DNA of 64,000 nt from Permianibacter fluminis (lineage in GTDB: Bacteria; Pseudomonadota; Gammaproteobacteria; Enterobacterales; Permianibacteraceae): the NCBI RefSeq assembly GCF_013179735.1, contig NZ_JABMEG010000001.1:2356001-2420000 (forward strand), written 5' to 3'. Within the stretch, counting starts at the first letter, position 1. Each line of letters opens with the position of its first letter. Positions 54,722 to 62,372 of this stretch are shown in pieces. The notes below the pieces were generated by a model. That model was given only the letters and a program-made list of their open reading frames with translations, did no database searches and was not told where the DNA came from. The position numbers were made by a program, and so were the translations under genes.

Positions 54722-55333
54722 ATGATGACCACCGCAACGCGATCCGAATTTGCACGTCTCAAGGGCTTCAAGCCCAGCTACGTGACGAAGTTGATCGGGC
54801 TCGGCCGCGTTGTTTTTGCTGATGACAAAGAGCGGTTGATCGATGTTGAGCAGACCGAGGCCAAGCTGGCCGAGACCAGGGACCCAAGCAAGAAGGGGGT
54901 AGCGGACAGGCATCAGAAAGCCCGCGTTGACAATGCGGTGACTCAGTTCGTCCGCCATGACGCTCCGGACATTCCAGGCTCTGCGACACAAAGCGCATCG
55001 ACCGGTGACGACAACACTCCGCTCATCGATGTGTACGACTTTCAGCTGGCCCGAGCTCGCCGCGAAACATTCCTCGCCGACATGGCAAAGGTTGAGCTGG
55101 ACAAATCTCTTGGCAGTGTGCTGGACCGGTCGGCATCAGAGACCGCCTTTGCGACCGTGATGATCGAGCTGCGGCAGAATCTCAACAACATCAAAGCCCG
55201 GCTCGCACCGCAGTTCACGACTGATGTGCACGCCAATTTCGTTTTGCTGGACGAAGCGATTGACGAGGCTCTGCGCCTGACCGTCACCAAGTGCGAAGAG
55301 CACATTGAGCAGATCGTAAAAGAGCAGCAATGA
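54722..55333 (+). CDS. Terminase small subunit (Nu1-like)
   Basis: About 203 residues. An N-terminal winged HTH (TRSEFARLKGFKPSYVTKL ... GRVVFADDKERLIDVEQTEAKL) binds the packaging site, and the C-terminal helical part (FQLARARRETFLADMAKVEL) would contact the large subunit. ATG 54722 follows AGGA; a longer frame to 54695 lacks a ribosome-binding site. The stop overlaps the large-subunit ATG. Confidence 0.85.
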   Translation: MMTTATRSEFARLKGFKPSYVTKLIGLGRVVFADDKERLIDVEQTEAKLAETRDPSKKGVADRHQKARVDNAVTQFVRHDAPDIPGSATQSASTGDDNTPLIDVYDFQLARARRETFLADMAKVELDKSLGSVLDRSASETAFATVMIELRQNLNNIKARLAPQFTTDVHANFVLLDEAIDEALRLTVTKCEEHIEQIVKEQQ

Positions 55334-57312
55334 ACACGCAGCACGTTGCCATCGCCATGCGATCGTTCGTGGCGGGACTTGTGCCGCCCGCAAAACAAAC
55401 AATCAGCGAGTGGGCTGACACGCAGGGCAACCGGGTACTGTCCAGCACGGAGAGTCCGGAGCCGGGCCAGTGGTCGACGGACCGGGTGCCATACCTGCGC
55501 GAAATCATGGACACGCTGTCGCCACATGACCCTTGTCAGCGCACAGTGTTCATGAAGCCGACCCAAGTCGCAGGTACCGAGGCCATCAACAATTGGTGCG
55601 GCGCGGTCATTGAGCGGTTTCCGGCGCCGATGCTGGTGGTCCAGCCAACGATTGAGGTCGGCGAGCTGTGGAGCAAGCAGCGTCTGTCCAACGTGATCGC
55701 CAACAGCCCGGCGGTTTCGAAGAAGATCCGGCCGTCACGTTCACGTGATTCTGGCAACACCACGATGATGAAGGAGTTCCCCGGCGGCCTCCTTCGGATT
55801 GCTGGCGCAAACAGTGCGGCCTCGCTGCGGTCAATGCCGGTCCAGTACCTGGCGCTTGATGAAGTCGACGCGTACGACGATGACGTCGACGGCGAGGGCG
55901 ACCCTTGCGGCCTCGCTGAAGAGCGCACCAACAACTTTCCGCGCCGGAAAGTGTTTTACAACTCGACGCCCACAATCAAAGGCGCCAGCCGGATCGAAAA
56001 GGAATACGAAAAATCAGACCAGCGTCAGTATTTCGTGCCCTGCCCACACTGCGGGCACTACCAGGTGCTGCGCTGGGAACAGATCAAATGGACCGCCGGC
56101 GCCCAATTTGCGCATGAAGTCGAGGACTGCTGGTACGAGTGCGAGGCCTGTGCTGAAAAAATCGAAGAGCGCTTCAAGACCGGCATGCTGGAGCAAGGCG
56201 AATGGCGGCCACGGTTTCCGGAGCGTACGGTTCGCGGCTATCACCTCAACAGCTTGTACTCTCCACTCGGTCTTGGTCGGACGTGGAGAGAGCGCGCACA
56301 GCAGTTTCTGGAAGCCAAAGACGACCCGATTCTGCTGAAGCGGTTTGTGAACACCGCGCTGGCACAAACATGGGAAGACCTCAGCAGCCAGGTCAAGCCG
56401 CAGGCGCTGCTGCAGCGGCGTGAGCAATACAAGCTGCGGACCATTCCGCGCGGATGCCTGCTGCTGACGATGGGGGTCGACACTCAGGATGACCGGCTCG
56501 AATACCAGATCATCGGTTGGGGTCGCAACGAGACCCGATGGGTAATCGATTACGGCGTCATTCTCGGCGACACCAGTGATCGTGACAGTGACAGCTCGCC
56601 CTGGCGGAAGCTTGACGAACTGCGCTCCACGCCAATCCGCAATCAATTCGGCGTCGACATGCGGATTGAAAAGACTGCTGTCGATTCTGGCGGTCACCGA
56701 ACCGATGAGGTGTATCACTACGCCCGGACCCGCAAGTTCAGCCGGGTCATCGCGCTGCGCGGTGCGAGCCAAGCCGGTAAGCCGATTATCGGAAAGCCGA
56801 CCAAGGTGGACATCAATCACCGTGGCGTGACCATGCGGAACGGTGCCGAGGTTTTCGTTGTCGGTACCGACACTGCAAAGCACAGCATTTTTGCGCACCT
56901 TCACCGAGACGGTGAGCGCCCGGAACTTGAGCGCCGCATCCGATTCAGTGAAGAGCTTGACGAGCCCTATTTTGATCAGCTCACCGCTGAGGTGTTTGAC
57001 CCGACGCGCAACAAATGGGTCAAGTATCAAAAGCGGCGCAACGAAGCGCTGGACACATTTGTCTATGCAACTGTCGCGGCCTATCACCCTGATATCGCCG
57101 TCTACAAATTGCGCGAGCATGACTGGGCGCGCAAAGAATCTTTGTTGGAACCTGTAACCGGCGACCTGTTTGTCGTGGCGCCGGCCGTAACACCCGCCCC
57201 GAGCGAAGCACCACGCACCCCGGCACCGGTAATCAGTCCGGTGCCGGTCGTGCGAGCGCTCGAATCTTCAACACCACCGCCTCGCCGCGGTGGACTGTTT
57301 ATGAGTGACTGA
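55330..57312 (+). CDS. Terminase large subunit (GpA family)
   Basis: A 660-residue packaging ATPase-nuclease. PHDPCQRTVFMKPTQVAGTE is the Walker-A-equivalent region, YLALDEVDAYDDD near residue 175 is Walker B, CPHCGHYQVLRW and CWYECEACAEKI form a zinc ribbon, and the C-terminal nuclease has MGVDTQDDRLEYQIIGWGRN and QKRRNEALDTFVYATVAAY. It cuts concatemers at cos and drives DNA into the prohead. A proline/alanine-rich tail precedes the stop. Confidence 0.96.
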   Translation: MNTQHVAIAMRSFVAGLVPPAKQTISEWADTQGNRVLSSTESPEPGQWSTDRVPYLREIMDTLSPHDPCQRTVFMKPTQVAGTEAINNWCGAVIERFPAPMLVVQPTIEVGELWSKQRLSNVIANSPAVSKKIRPSRSRDSGNTTMMKEFPGGLLRIAGANSAASLRSMPVQYLALDEVDAYDDDVDGEGDPCGLAEERTNNFPRRKVFYNSTPTIKGASRIEKEYEKSDQRQYFVPCPHCGHYQVLRWEQIKWTAGAQFAHEVEDCWYECEACAEKIEERFKTGMLEQGEWRPRFPERTVRGYHLNSLYSPLGLGRTWRERAQQFLEAKDDPILLKRFVNTALAQTWEDLSSQVKPQALLQRREQYKLRTIPRGCLLLTMGVDTQDDRLEYQIIGWGRNETRWVIDYGVILGDTSDRDSDSSPWRKLDELRSTPIRNQFGVDMRIEKTAVDSGGHRTDEVYHYARTRKFSRVIALRGASQAGKPIIGKPTKVDINHRGVTMRNGAEVFVVGTDTAKHSIFAHLHRDGERPELERRIRFSEELDEPYFDQLTAEVFDPTRNKWVKYQKRRNEALDTFVYATVAAYHPDIAVYKLREHDWARKESLLEPVTGDLFVVAPAVTPAPSEAPRTPAPVISPVPVVRALESSTPPPRRGGLFMSD

Positions 57313-57314
57313 CG

Positions 57315-57518
57315 ATGAGCCAAGCAAGCGACATGGTGGCGCTGTATATCACCGCTGAGCAGGCCGTGCTGGAAGGCAAGACTTATCGGCATGGCGAAAA
57401 GCTGTGGACGTCTGAAGATCTGGTCGAGATCCGTGCCGGCCGCCGCGAGTGGGAAGCTCGCGTTGCCGCCGAGCAGGGCGGTCGCCGTGCTGGCCCCTCC
57501 GTTGCGAGCTTCTGCTGA
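57315..57518 (+). CDS. gpW-like head-tail joining protein
   Basis: A 67-residue protein (MSQASDMVALYITAEQAVLE ... LVEIRAGRREWEARVAAEQ). The size, the helix-hairpin-helix pattern and the place between gpA and the portal match lambda gpW. It starts two bases after terL and shares TGATG with the portal. Confidence 0.8.
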   Translation: MSQASDMVALYITAEQAVLEGKTYRHGEKLWTSEDLVEIRAGRREWEARVAAEQGGRRAGPSVASFC

Positions 57519-59053
57519 TGAACAAGTTTGAGTCGCTAATCACTACGGTGGCGCCTGTATGGGCAGCGAAGCGGGCACGCGCCCACGATATGGTCGCGGC
57601 CTATGAAGCGGCCCGCCAAACCAGGACCCACAAGGCGAAGAAGAGCAAAGGCAGTGGCGAAGTCGTAGCCAGGGTCAGCGGCCGGAGCCTGCGCGAACAA
57701 GCTCGCGACCTCGATGAAAATCACGATCTCGCCGCCGGCGTGCTCAACACGCTTGAAACACGCTGCATCGGTGCAAACGGCATTGCGGTTCAGCCTCAGA
57801 TCAAGCGGATTGGTGGCGGGCTGCACAACGAGTTCATCAAGGAACTGCTGAAGCGCCGCAAAAACTGGGACAAGCGCCCTGATGTCAGCGGCCAGTACAA
57901 ATGGCCACAGTTGGAGCGCTTGGCGTTCCGGACCTGGCTGCGTGATGGCGAGCTGCTGAGCTTGATCCATGCCGGCAACATCGCCGGGTTGAATCACGGC
58001 ACGCAAACGCAGATGTCGCTTGAAATGCTGGAAATCGACTTCCTTGCTGACGACATCGACCTTAGCGGTGGCATTGAAATCAACGCATGGGGTCAGCCGA
58101 CCCGGTACCGACTTTACAAAGGTCATCCCGGCGGTCAGCTGCCAGTGCGCGAAACCAAGTGGGTTTCGGCAAGCCAGCTGCTCCATCCGCGAATCGTGAA
58201 GCGCTTCCATCAGTACCGCGGCATTTCCATTTTTGCTGCTGTCATGATTCGTCTGGCTGATATCAAGGACTATGAAGAATCAGAGCGCGTGGCTGCTCGG
58301 GTGGCTGCCCGTCTGGCGGCGTACATCAAGAAAGGTGACCCGCAGTCTTACGTCGCCCCAGAGCGCGATGAGTCGGGCAATCCCACTTCCAGCCATCGCC
58401 AACTGGAAATCGCCAACGGCATGATTTTCGATGACCTTCTTCCGGGCGAAGAGGTCGGCGTGATCGAAAGCAGTCGGCCGAGCGTGCTGCTGCAGCCGTT
58501 TCGGGATGCCATGCAGCGAGCCGTTTCTGCCGGCACAAGAGCTGGGTATTCATCGACTTCCAAAAACTACAACGGCACCTACAGCTCGCAGCGCCAAGAG
58601 CTGGTCGAAAACATGGATGAATACGGCGTCATCGCCAACGACTTCATTGGCCAGTTCAGCCAGCCGGTGCACGAATGGTTTGTGCTGACATCTATCTCCA
58701 GCGGCTTGAAAGTTCCCGCCGATGTGGATCTGGACACCTTGCTGGATGCGGACTTTCTGGTGCCGCCGATGCCCTGGATCAACCCGGTACACGAAATCAA
58801 AGCCAAGACCGACGAAATTCGTGCTGGGCTGTGCTCGCGCAGCAAGCACATTCGCGCAAGCGGCCAGAACCCCGACGATGTCATCGATGAGATTGATCGC
58901 GAGCGGGAAGAGGACAACAAGCGCGGATTGGTCTTTGACAGCGATGCTGCAAACGACAAGGCGCCTGCCTCCATCGGCAACACCCCAGCCGAAGAGGACA
59001 CAAAAGCCCCTGACCACGAACAGCCTGACCAAGAAGTTACCCCGAAAAAGTAA
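57518..59053 (+). CDS. Lambda-family portal protein (gpB-like)
   Basis: A 511-residue portal. GRSLREQARDLDENHDLAAGVLNTL, GANGIAVQPQIKR, RTWLRDGELLSLIH, EIDFLADDIDLSGGIE, and VSASQLLHPRIVKRFHQYRGISIF with SSTSKNYNGTYSSQRQEL are typical. Twelve copies form the DNA channel at one capsid vertex. The tail (DTKAPDHEQPDQEVTPKK) is acidic and disordered. The usual lambda order would continue with the protease; here three other genes intervene. Confidence 0.93.
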   Translation: MNKFESLITTVAPVWAAKRARAHDMVAAYEAARQTRTHKAKKSKGSGEVVARVSGRSLREQARDLDENHDLAAGVLNTLETRCIGANGIAVQPQIKRIGGGLHNEFIKELLKRRKNWDKRPDVSGQYKWPQLERLAFRTWLRDGELLSLIHAGNIAGLNHGTQTQMSLEMLEIDFLADDIDLSGGIEINAWGQPTRYRLYKGHPGGQLPVRETKWVSASQLLHPRIVKRFHQYRGISIFAAVMIRLADIKDYEESERVAARVAARLAAYIKKGDPQSYVAPERDESGNPTSSHRQLEIANGMIFDDLLPGEEVGVIESSRPSVLLQPFRDAMQRAVSAGTRAGYSSTSKNYNGTYSSQRQELVENMDEYGVIANDFIGQFSQPVHEWFVLTSISSGLKVPADVDLDTLLDADFLVPPMPWINPVHEIKAKTDEIRAGLCSRSKHIRASGQNPDDVIDEIDREREEDNKRGLVFDSDAANDKAPASIGNTPAEEDTKAPDHEQPDQEVTPKK

Positions 59054-59082
59054 GCCCACCACCAACCAATGTGAGAGCCATC

Positions 59083-59562
59083 ATGTTGCGCACCATGAAA
59101 CACTTTTTACTTGCCGTCCTCCTGATCGCGTTCGCCGGTCCGAGTTTTGCCGCTTCGGCGACGTACGGCGTTACCGTTCAGAAAATCGTCAACGCCTACT
59201 ACACCGGCAAAACCGTCAAGGCGATGCTGCTGACGTCGAGCTACACGCCAGACGCCGATGCGCATGATTTTGTCGATGACATTGTTGCGTTTGAGGCGTC
59301 CGGCACCGGCTACACCGCCGGCGGCCAGACCGTTACCGCAACCATCACGCTGGACACTGCGACCAACCAGGTGCGCGTAACGTTCACCGCCCCGGTCTGG
59401 ACCAGCTCCAGCGTTGGCGCGCGCTATCTCGCACTGTATTTCGACATCGGCACCAACTCGCAGGATGAGCTGATCACGGTGATCGATAACGGGTCAACCG
59501 TGACCAGTTCCAATAGCACATTTACCTTCGATATCACTGCACCGCTCGTCTTCACGTACTGA
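59083..59562 (+). CDS. Phage virion-like beta protein with a signal peptide
   Basis: About 159 residues. TVKAMLLTSSYTPDADAHDFVDDI and FEASGTGYTAGGQTVTATITLD follow a pattern common to small phage decoration or tail-fibre-associated proteins (VKVxLLTSxYTPDxDTHDxxxDV...EVSGTGYTAGG). Unusually an apparent Sec signal peptide precedes it (MKHFLLAVLLIAFAGPSFAAS). Export of a virion protein would be odd, so either the hydrophobic start is removed or masked, or the protein works in the envelope. Starts at 59071, 59083 and 59095 are possible. Confidence 0.6.
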   Translation: MLRTMKHFLLAVLLIAFAGPSFAASATYGVTVQKIVNAYYTGKTVKAMLLTSSYTPDADAHDFVDDIVAFEASGTGYTAGGQTVTATITLDTATNQVRVTFTAPVWTSSSVGARYLALYFDIGTNSQDELITVIDNGSTVTSSNSTFTFDITAPLVFTY

Positions 59563-59574
59563 TCGGGGCATGTC

Positions 59575-61989
59575 ATGTCGTGGCCGAAAACCTTCGTAGG
59601 TACCCTCAACACCGATATCGATGCAGCCGGTATCGGAGCATCGAAGGTTTCCGGCTCGACCGGCATCTACAAGCTCACAGGTTGGAGCCGCGCTTATCGG
59701 GCTAGCGCTAACGTAACAACCTTCTATCAGTTCAGTGACGCGGTTGCGGATAAGAATTGCCGCGCTGCCCTGGCTCTATTTGTTGACTCAACCACGCTCG
59801 TTGAACGCATCGGCGTCACGATGCGTGACACGTCAACAAATGCAACCACCGGTCGCAACAAGGTTCATTTCCGGCTGCGCACGGAAAGCTCAACCGCAGC
59901 GTTTTTGGAAATCTTCGGTGTGGTGGGCGGCTCGTTCCCAGGTACGCCAAACGCCAGTGCCGGCTTTACAATTGCGGCCAACACCAATTACACATTCATC
60001 TGTGAAGCCAATAACGACGTCTTCACGATTTATGCGGCTGACGGCGTAACAGTCCTCTGCGGTCCGGTCACCATCAGTGACGCGGTGCTGCAGAACCCCG
60101 GCAAGATCGGTCTGTATTCATCCAGCACCTCGACAGCCGCCACGGCAGGCGCCAGCGATGGCGGCGGTACCGGCACGCACATTGTCAGTGTGGATTTGAC
60201 ATACCTGAATGCGGATGTCACCGCATCGGGCAGCCCGGCTGGCGTAACGATAACGGCGCCAACAGGGACAGCATCGGCCGCCGGCGGCGATGTGACCGCG
60301 TCAGGCGCCCCGGATGACGTTGTGATCACCGCGCCGACCGGCGCGGCTTCCGCTGGCAATCCGCTGGCTATCGCTGAGTTCTTCGGTTCCAACGTGAGTC
60401 TGTCGGCATCGACCGTGACCAACGGCAGCACGTCGACGCCGATCGTCAACATCGTGATGCGCAATCCGGAAGGCGGTACGCCTATCTGGCAGCACGTGCG
60501 CTTTTGCTTGGTGAACGACAGTTCGGAAAGCAAAACGGCGACAGTCAACATTGACTTGGCCAACGAAGAAAGTGGAACCAATACAGTTCGTTCAACATGG
60601 CCGGGCCCGTACCGTGCCAACACACTGAACGACATTGACGCATGGACCGCAATCGCCCGCAGCGCGACCGGCGGAATCCTGACGTTTTCGGTACCGATGG
60701 CGCCCGGTGAAACGGTCTACATCTGCTCGATGCCGCCGGGCATCCGCCCGCAGGCGGAAGACTGGATCGCCAAGCTGGTGGCAGCGTACCCAACGCTGAT
60801 TCACGACGACGTGCCGAGCAGGGTGGCGCTGGGCAGCACAGCTTACAAATGCGACACCGCGCCAACTGTGGCCGACGAGCTGGGCCGCACGATCAGCGGC
60901 GAGCCGATGATGGCGTTTCGCATCGGTAACGATGCCGTTGGCGTGCCGGCACTGAAGCCGGAAATCTGTTTGTTTTCGATGCTGCACCCGGGCGAAGACC
61001 ACGGGTTCATCCAGCTGCGCGGTTGCGTCGACAAATTGCTGAGCGATGCCACGTACGCCACGCTGCGGAACTCATTCAATTTTGTAGTGCGCCCCATCGG
61101 CGCACCAAACGGAACCAAAGGCGGTTACCGCCGGTACGAGCCGCGCGTCGGCTTTTCAGACGGCGACAACCTGAACCGTGAATGGAAACCGTCAACGCTG
61201 AACCAGACGGCGCAAAAGTGGCAGGCGCTACTCAACACCGACCATGGTGCGAGCTTTTCGCGGGTCCGCGCGCTGGTCGATTTTCACGACTTGTCGGCCG
61301 GCTCGCAGGTAGCGTTCTATTACTACCGGGCTGAATCCCCGAATCTTGCCGCGTTGCGAGCAGTGGTTGAGGCCGCAATTCCTGGTATCGCATCGCAGCC
61401 AAGCACCAACGACAGCACTACGACCGACTATTTCATCAACACCAAAGGTGTTGGTCCGGCGATGACCGCGGAAGTGAGCGATCAAGCTGCATCGCTCGCG
61501 GGATATATGGCAGTCGGCGCAGGCTGGGCCGCGACCATCAAAGGTTGGTTTGAAGCGGGCTTGCTTGGCGTGGATGCGTCCGGCGCTGCACCGACAATCA
61601 CGGTCAGCGCGCCAACAGGCAACGCCTCTGCTGGTGGCGCAGATGTAACGGGTGGCGGTACGCCATCACCGGTTGCCGTGAGCGCGCCAACGGGCAATGC
61701 CACTGCTGGCGGCAGCGACGTTACCGGTGGCGGCGCGCCGTCATCGGTAACTGTGAGCGCGCCAACTGGCACCGCAAACGCAAGCAGCAACGTCACCGCT
61801 TCCGGCGTGCCGCCCGGTGTCAATGTCGCCGCGCCAAGCGGCCGCATTGAGGTTCCGGCTGGTGCGGGAGGGACGCCTGACGCCATCGAAACGAATAGCC
61901 CGGAAGGGCAGATCGTTGTCACCGTGGATGCGCTACTCGGTGCAATTTTCGTTGAAATGCCACCTGAACTGCGCCGCATCAATCTTTGA
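59575..61989 (+). CDS. Virion-module protein with an M14 (cytosolic-type) zinc carboxypeptidase domain
   Basis: An 804-residue mosaic. Residues 1-210 look like a jelly-roll/LamG-type beta domain, then two copies of an APTGxASAGG repeat (225-262). Residues 285-430 resemble the beta-sandwich that precedes the catalytic domain in cytosolic carboxypeptidases (MRNPEGGTPIWQHVRFCLVN, APGETVYICSMPPG). The catalytic part has HPGE (His471, Glu474), DNLNREW (Asn534, Arg535), DFHD (His571) and TAEVSD (Glu633), a full M14 zinc and catalytic set. Three or four more repeats (674-765) and a hydrophobic tail follow. Substrate unknown; peptide or polyglutamate C-termini are the family norm. Confidence 0.8.
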   Translation: MSWPKTFVGTLNTDIDAAGIGASKVSGSTGIYKLTGWSRAYRASANVTTFYQFSDAVADKNCRAALALFVDSTTLVERIGVTMRDTSTNATTGRNKVHFRLRTESSTAAFLEIFGVVGGSFPGTPNASAGFTIAANTNYTFICEANNDVFTIYAADGVTVLCGPVTISDAVLQNPGKIGLYSSSTSTAATAGASDGGGTGTHIVSVDLTYLNADVTASGSPAGVTITAPTGTASAAGGDVTASGAPDDVVITAPTGAASAGNPLAIAEFFGSNVSLSASTVTNGSTSTPIVNIVMRNPEGGTPIWQHVRFCLVNDSSESKTATVNIDLANEESGTNTVRSTWPGPYRANTLNDIDAWTAIARSATGGILTFSVPMAPGETVYICSMPPGIRPQAEDWIAKLVAAYPTLIHDDVPSRVALGSTAYKCDTAPTVADELGRTISGEPMMAFRIGNDAVGVPALKPEICLFSMLHPGEDHGFIQLRGCVDKLLSDATYATLRNSFNFVVRPIGAPNGTKGGYRRYEPRVGFSDGDNLNREWKPSTLNQTAQKWQALLNTDHGASFSRVRALVDFHDLSAGSQVAFYYYRAESPNLAALRAVVEAAIPGIASQPSTNDSTTTDYFINTKGVGPAMTAEVSDQAASLAGYMAVGAGWAATIKGWFEAGLLGVDASGAAPTITVSAPTGNASAGGADVTGGGTPSPVAVSAPTGNATAGGSDVTGGGAPSSVTVSAPTGTANASSNVTASGVPPGVNVAAPSGRIEVPAGAGGTPDAIETNSPEGQIVVTVDALLGAIFVEMPPELRRINL

Positions 61990-61998
61990 GGGCTGAAC

Positions 61999-62313
61999 AT
62001 GTTTGAGCGCAAACGGGTCGGATTCCACTTTGAGGAAGACGGAACGCTGGCTGTAGAAAAGCCAGCCTATAGCGCAATTAGTTACACGCTCGGCGTCAAA
62101 AACAGACTCAACGGCGGCCTCATCGCCGGGGCGCCGACATGGGTCATTCCGGACGGCACCACCGTTGTAAAGAGCGCTGAAAGCAACACGACGACGAGCG
62201 TAACGGTACGCCTCGGCGGCGGCGTTGCGGGCGAGCGGCACTTGATCAAATGCCGCTGGCAAAGCAGCAACGGCGATCAAGACGAAACCGAGTTCGCGTT
62301 AGTCATCATTTAA
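61999..62313 (+). CDS. Small Ig-like/fibre-adaptor-type phage protein
   Basis: A 104-residue beta protein (YSAISYTLGVKNRLNGGLIA, TWVIPDGTTVVKSAESNTTT, HLIKCRWQSSNGDQDETEF). The last strand pattern, xIxCxxxSxxGxxDExxxxLxI, is that of short Ig-like phage fibre-tail adaptor proteins. It starts nine bases after the carboxypeptidase gene and is followed by a terminator, closing the three-gene block. Confidence 0.55.
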   Translation: MFERKRVGFHFEEDGTLAVEKPAYSAISYTLGVKNRLNGGLIAGAPTWVIPDGTTVVKSAESNTTTSVTVRLGGGVAGERHLIKCRWQSSNGDQDETEFALVII

Positions 62314-62333
62314 CCACTTCACTTTCCACACCC

Positions 62334-62357
62334 AACCCCGCCCAGTGCGGGGTTTTT
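62334..62357 (+). terminator. Terminator between the accessory block and the capsid gene
   Basis: AACCCCGC-CCAGT-GCGGGGTT followed by TTT G TT. A strong terminator inside a late operon is unexpected, since it would reduce capsid transcription unless an antiterminated polymerase ignores it. Confidence 0.85.
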
Positions 62358-62372
62358 GTTTGAGGGGTTTCC

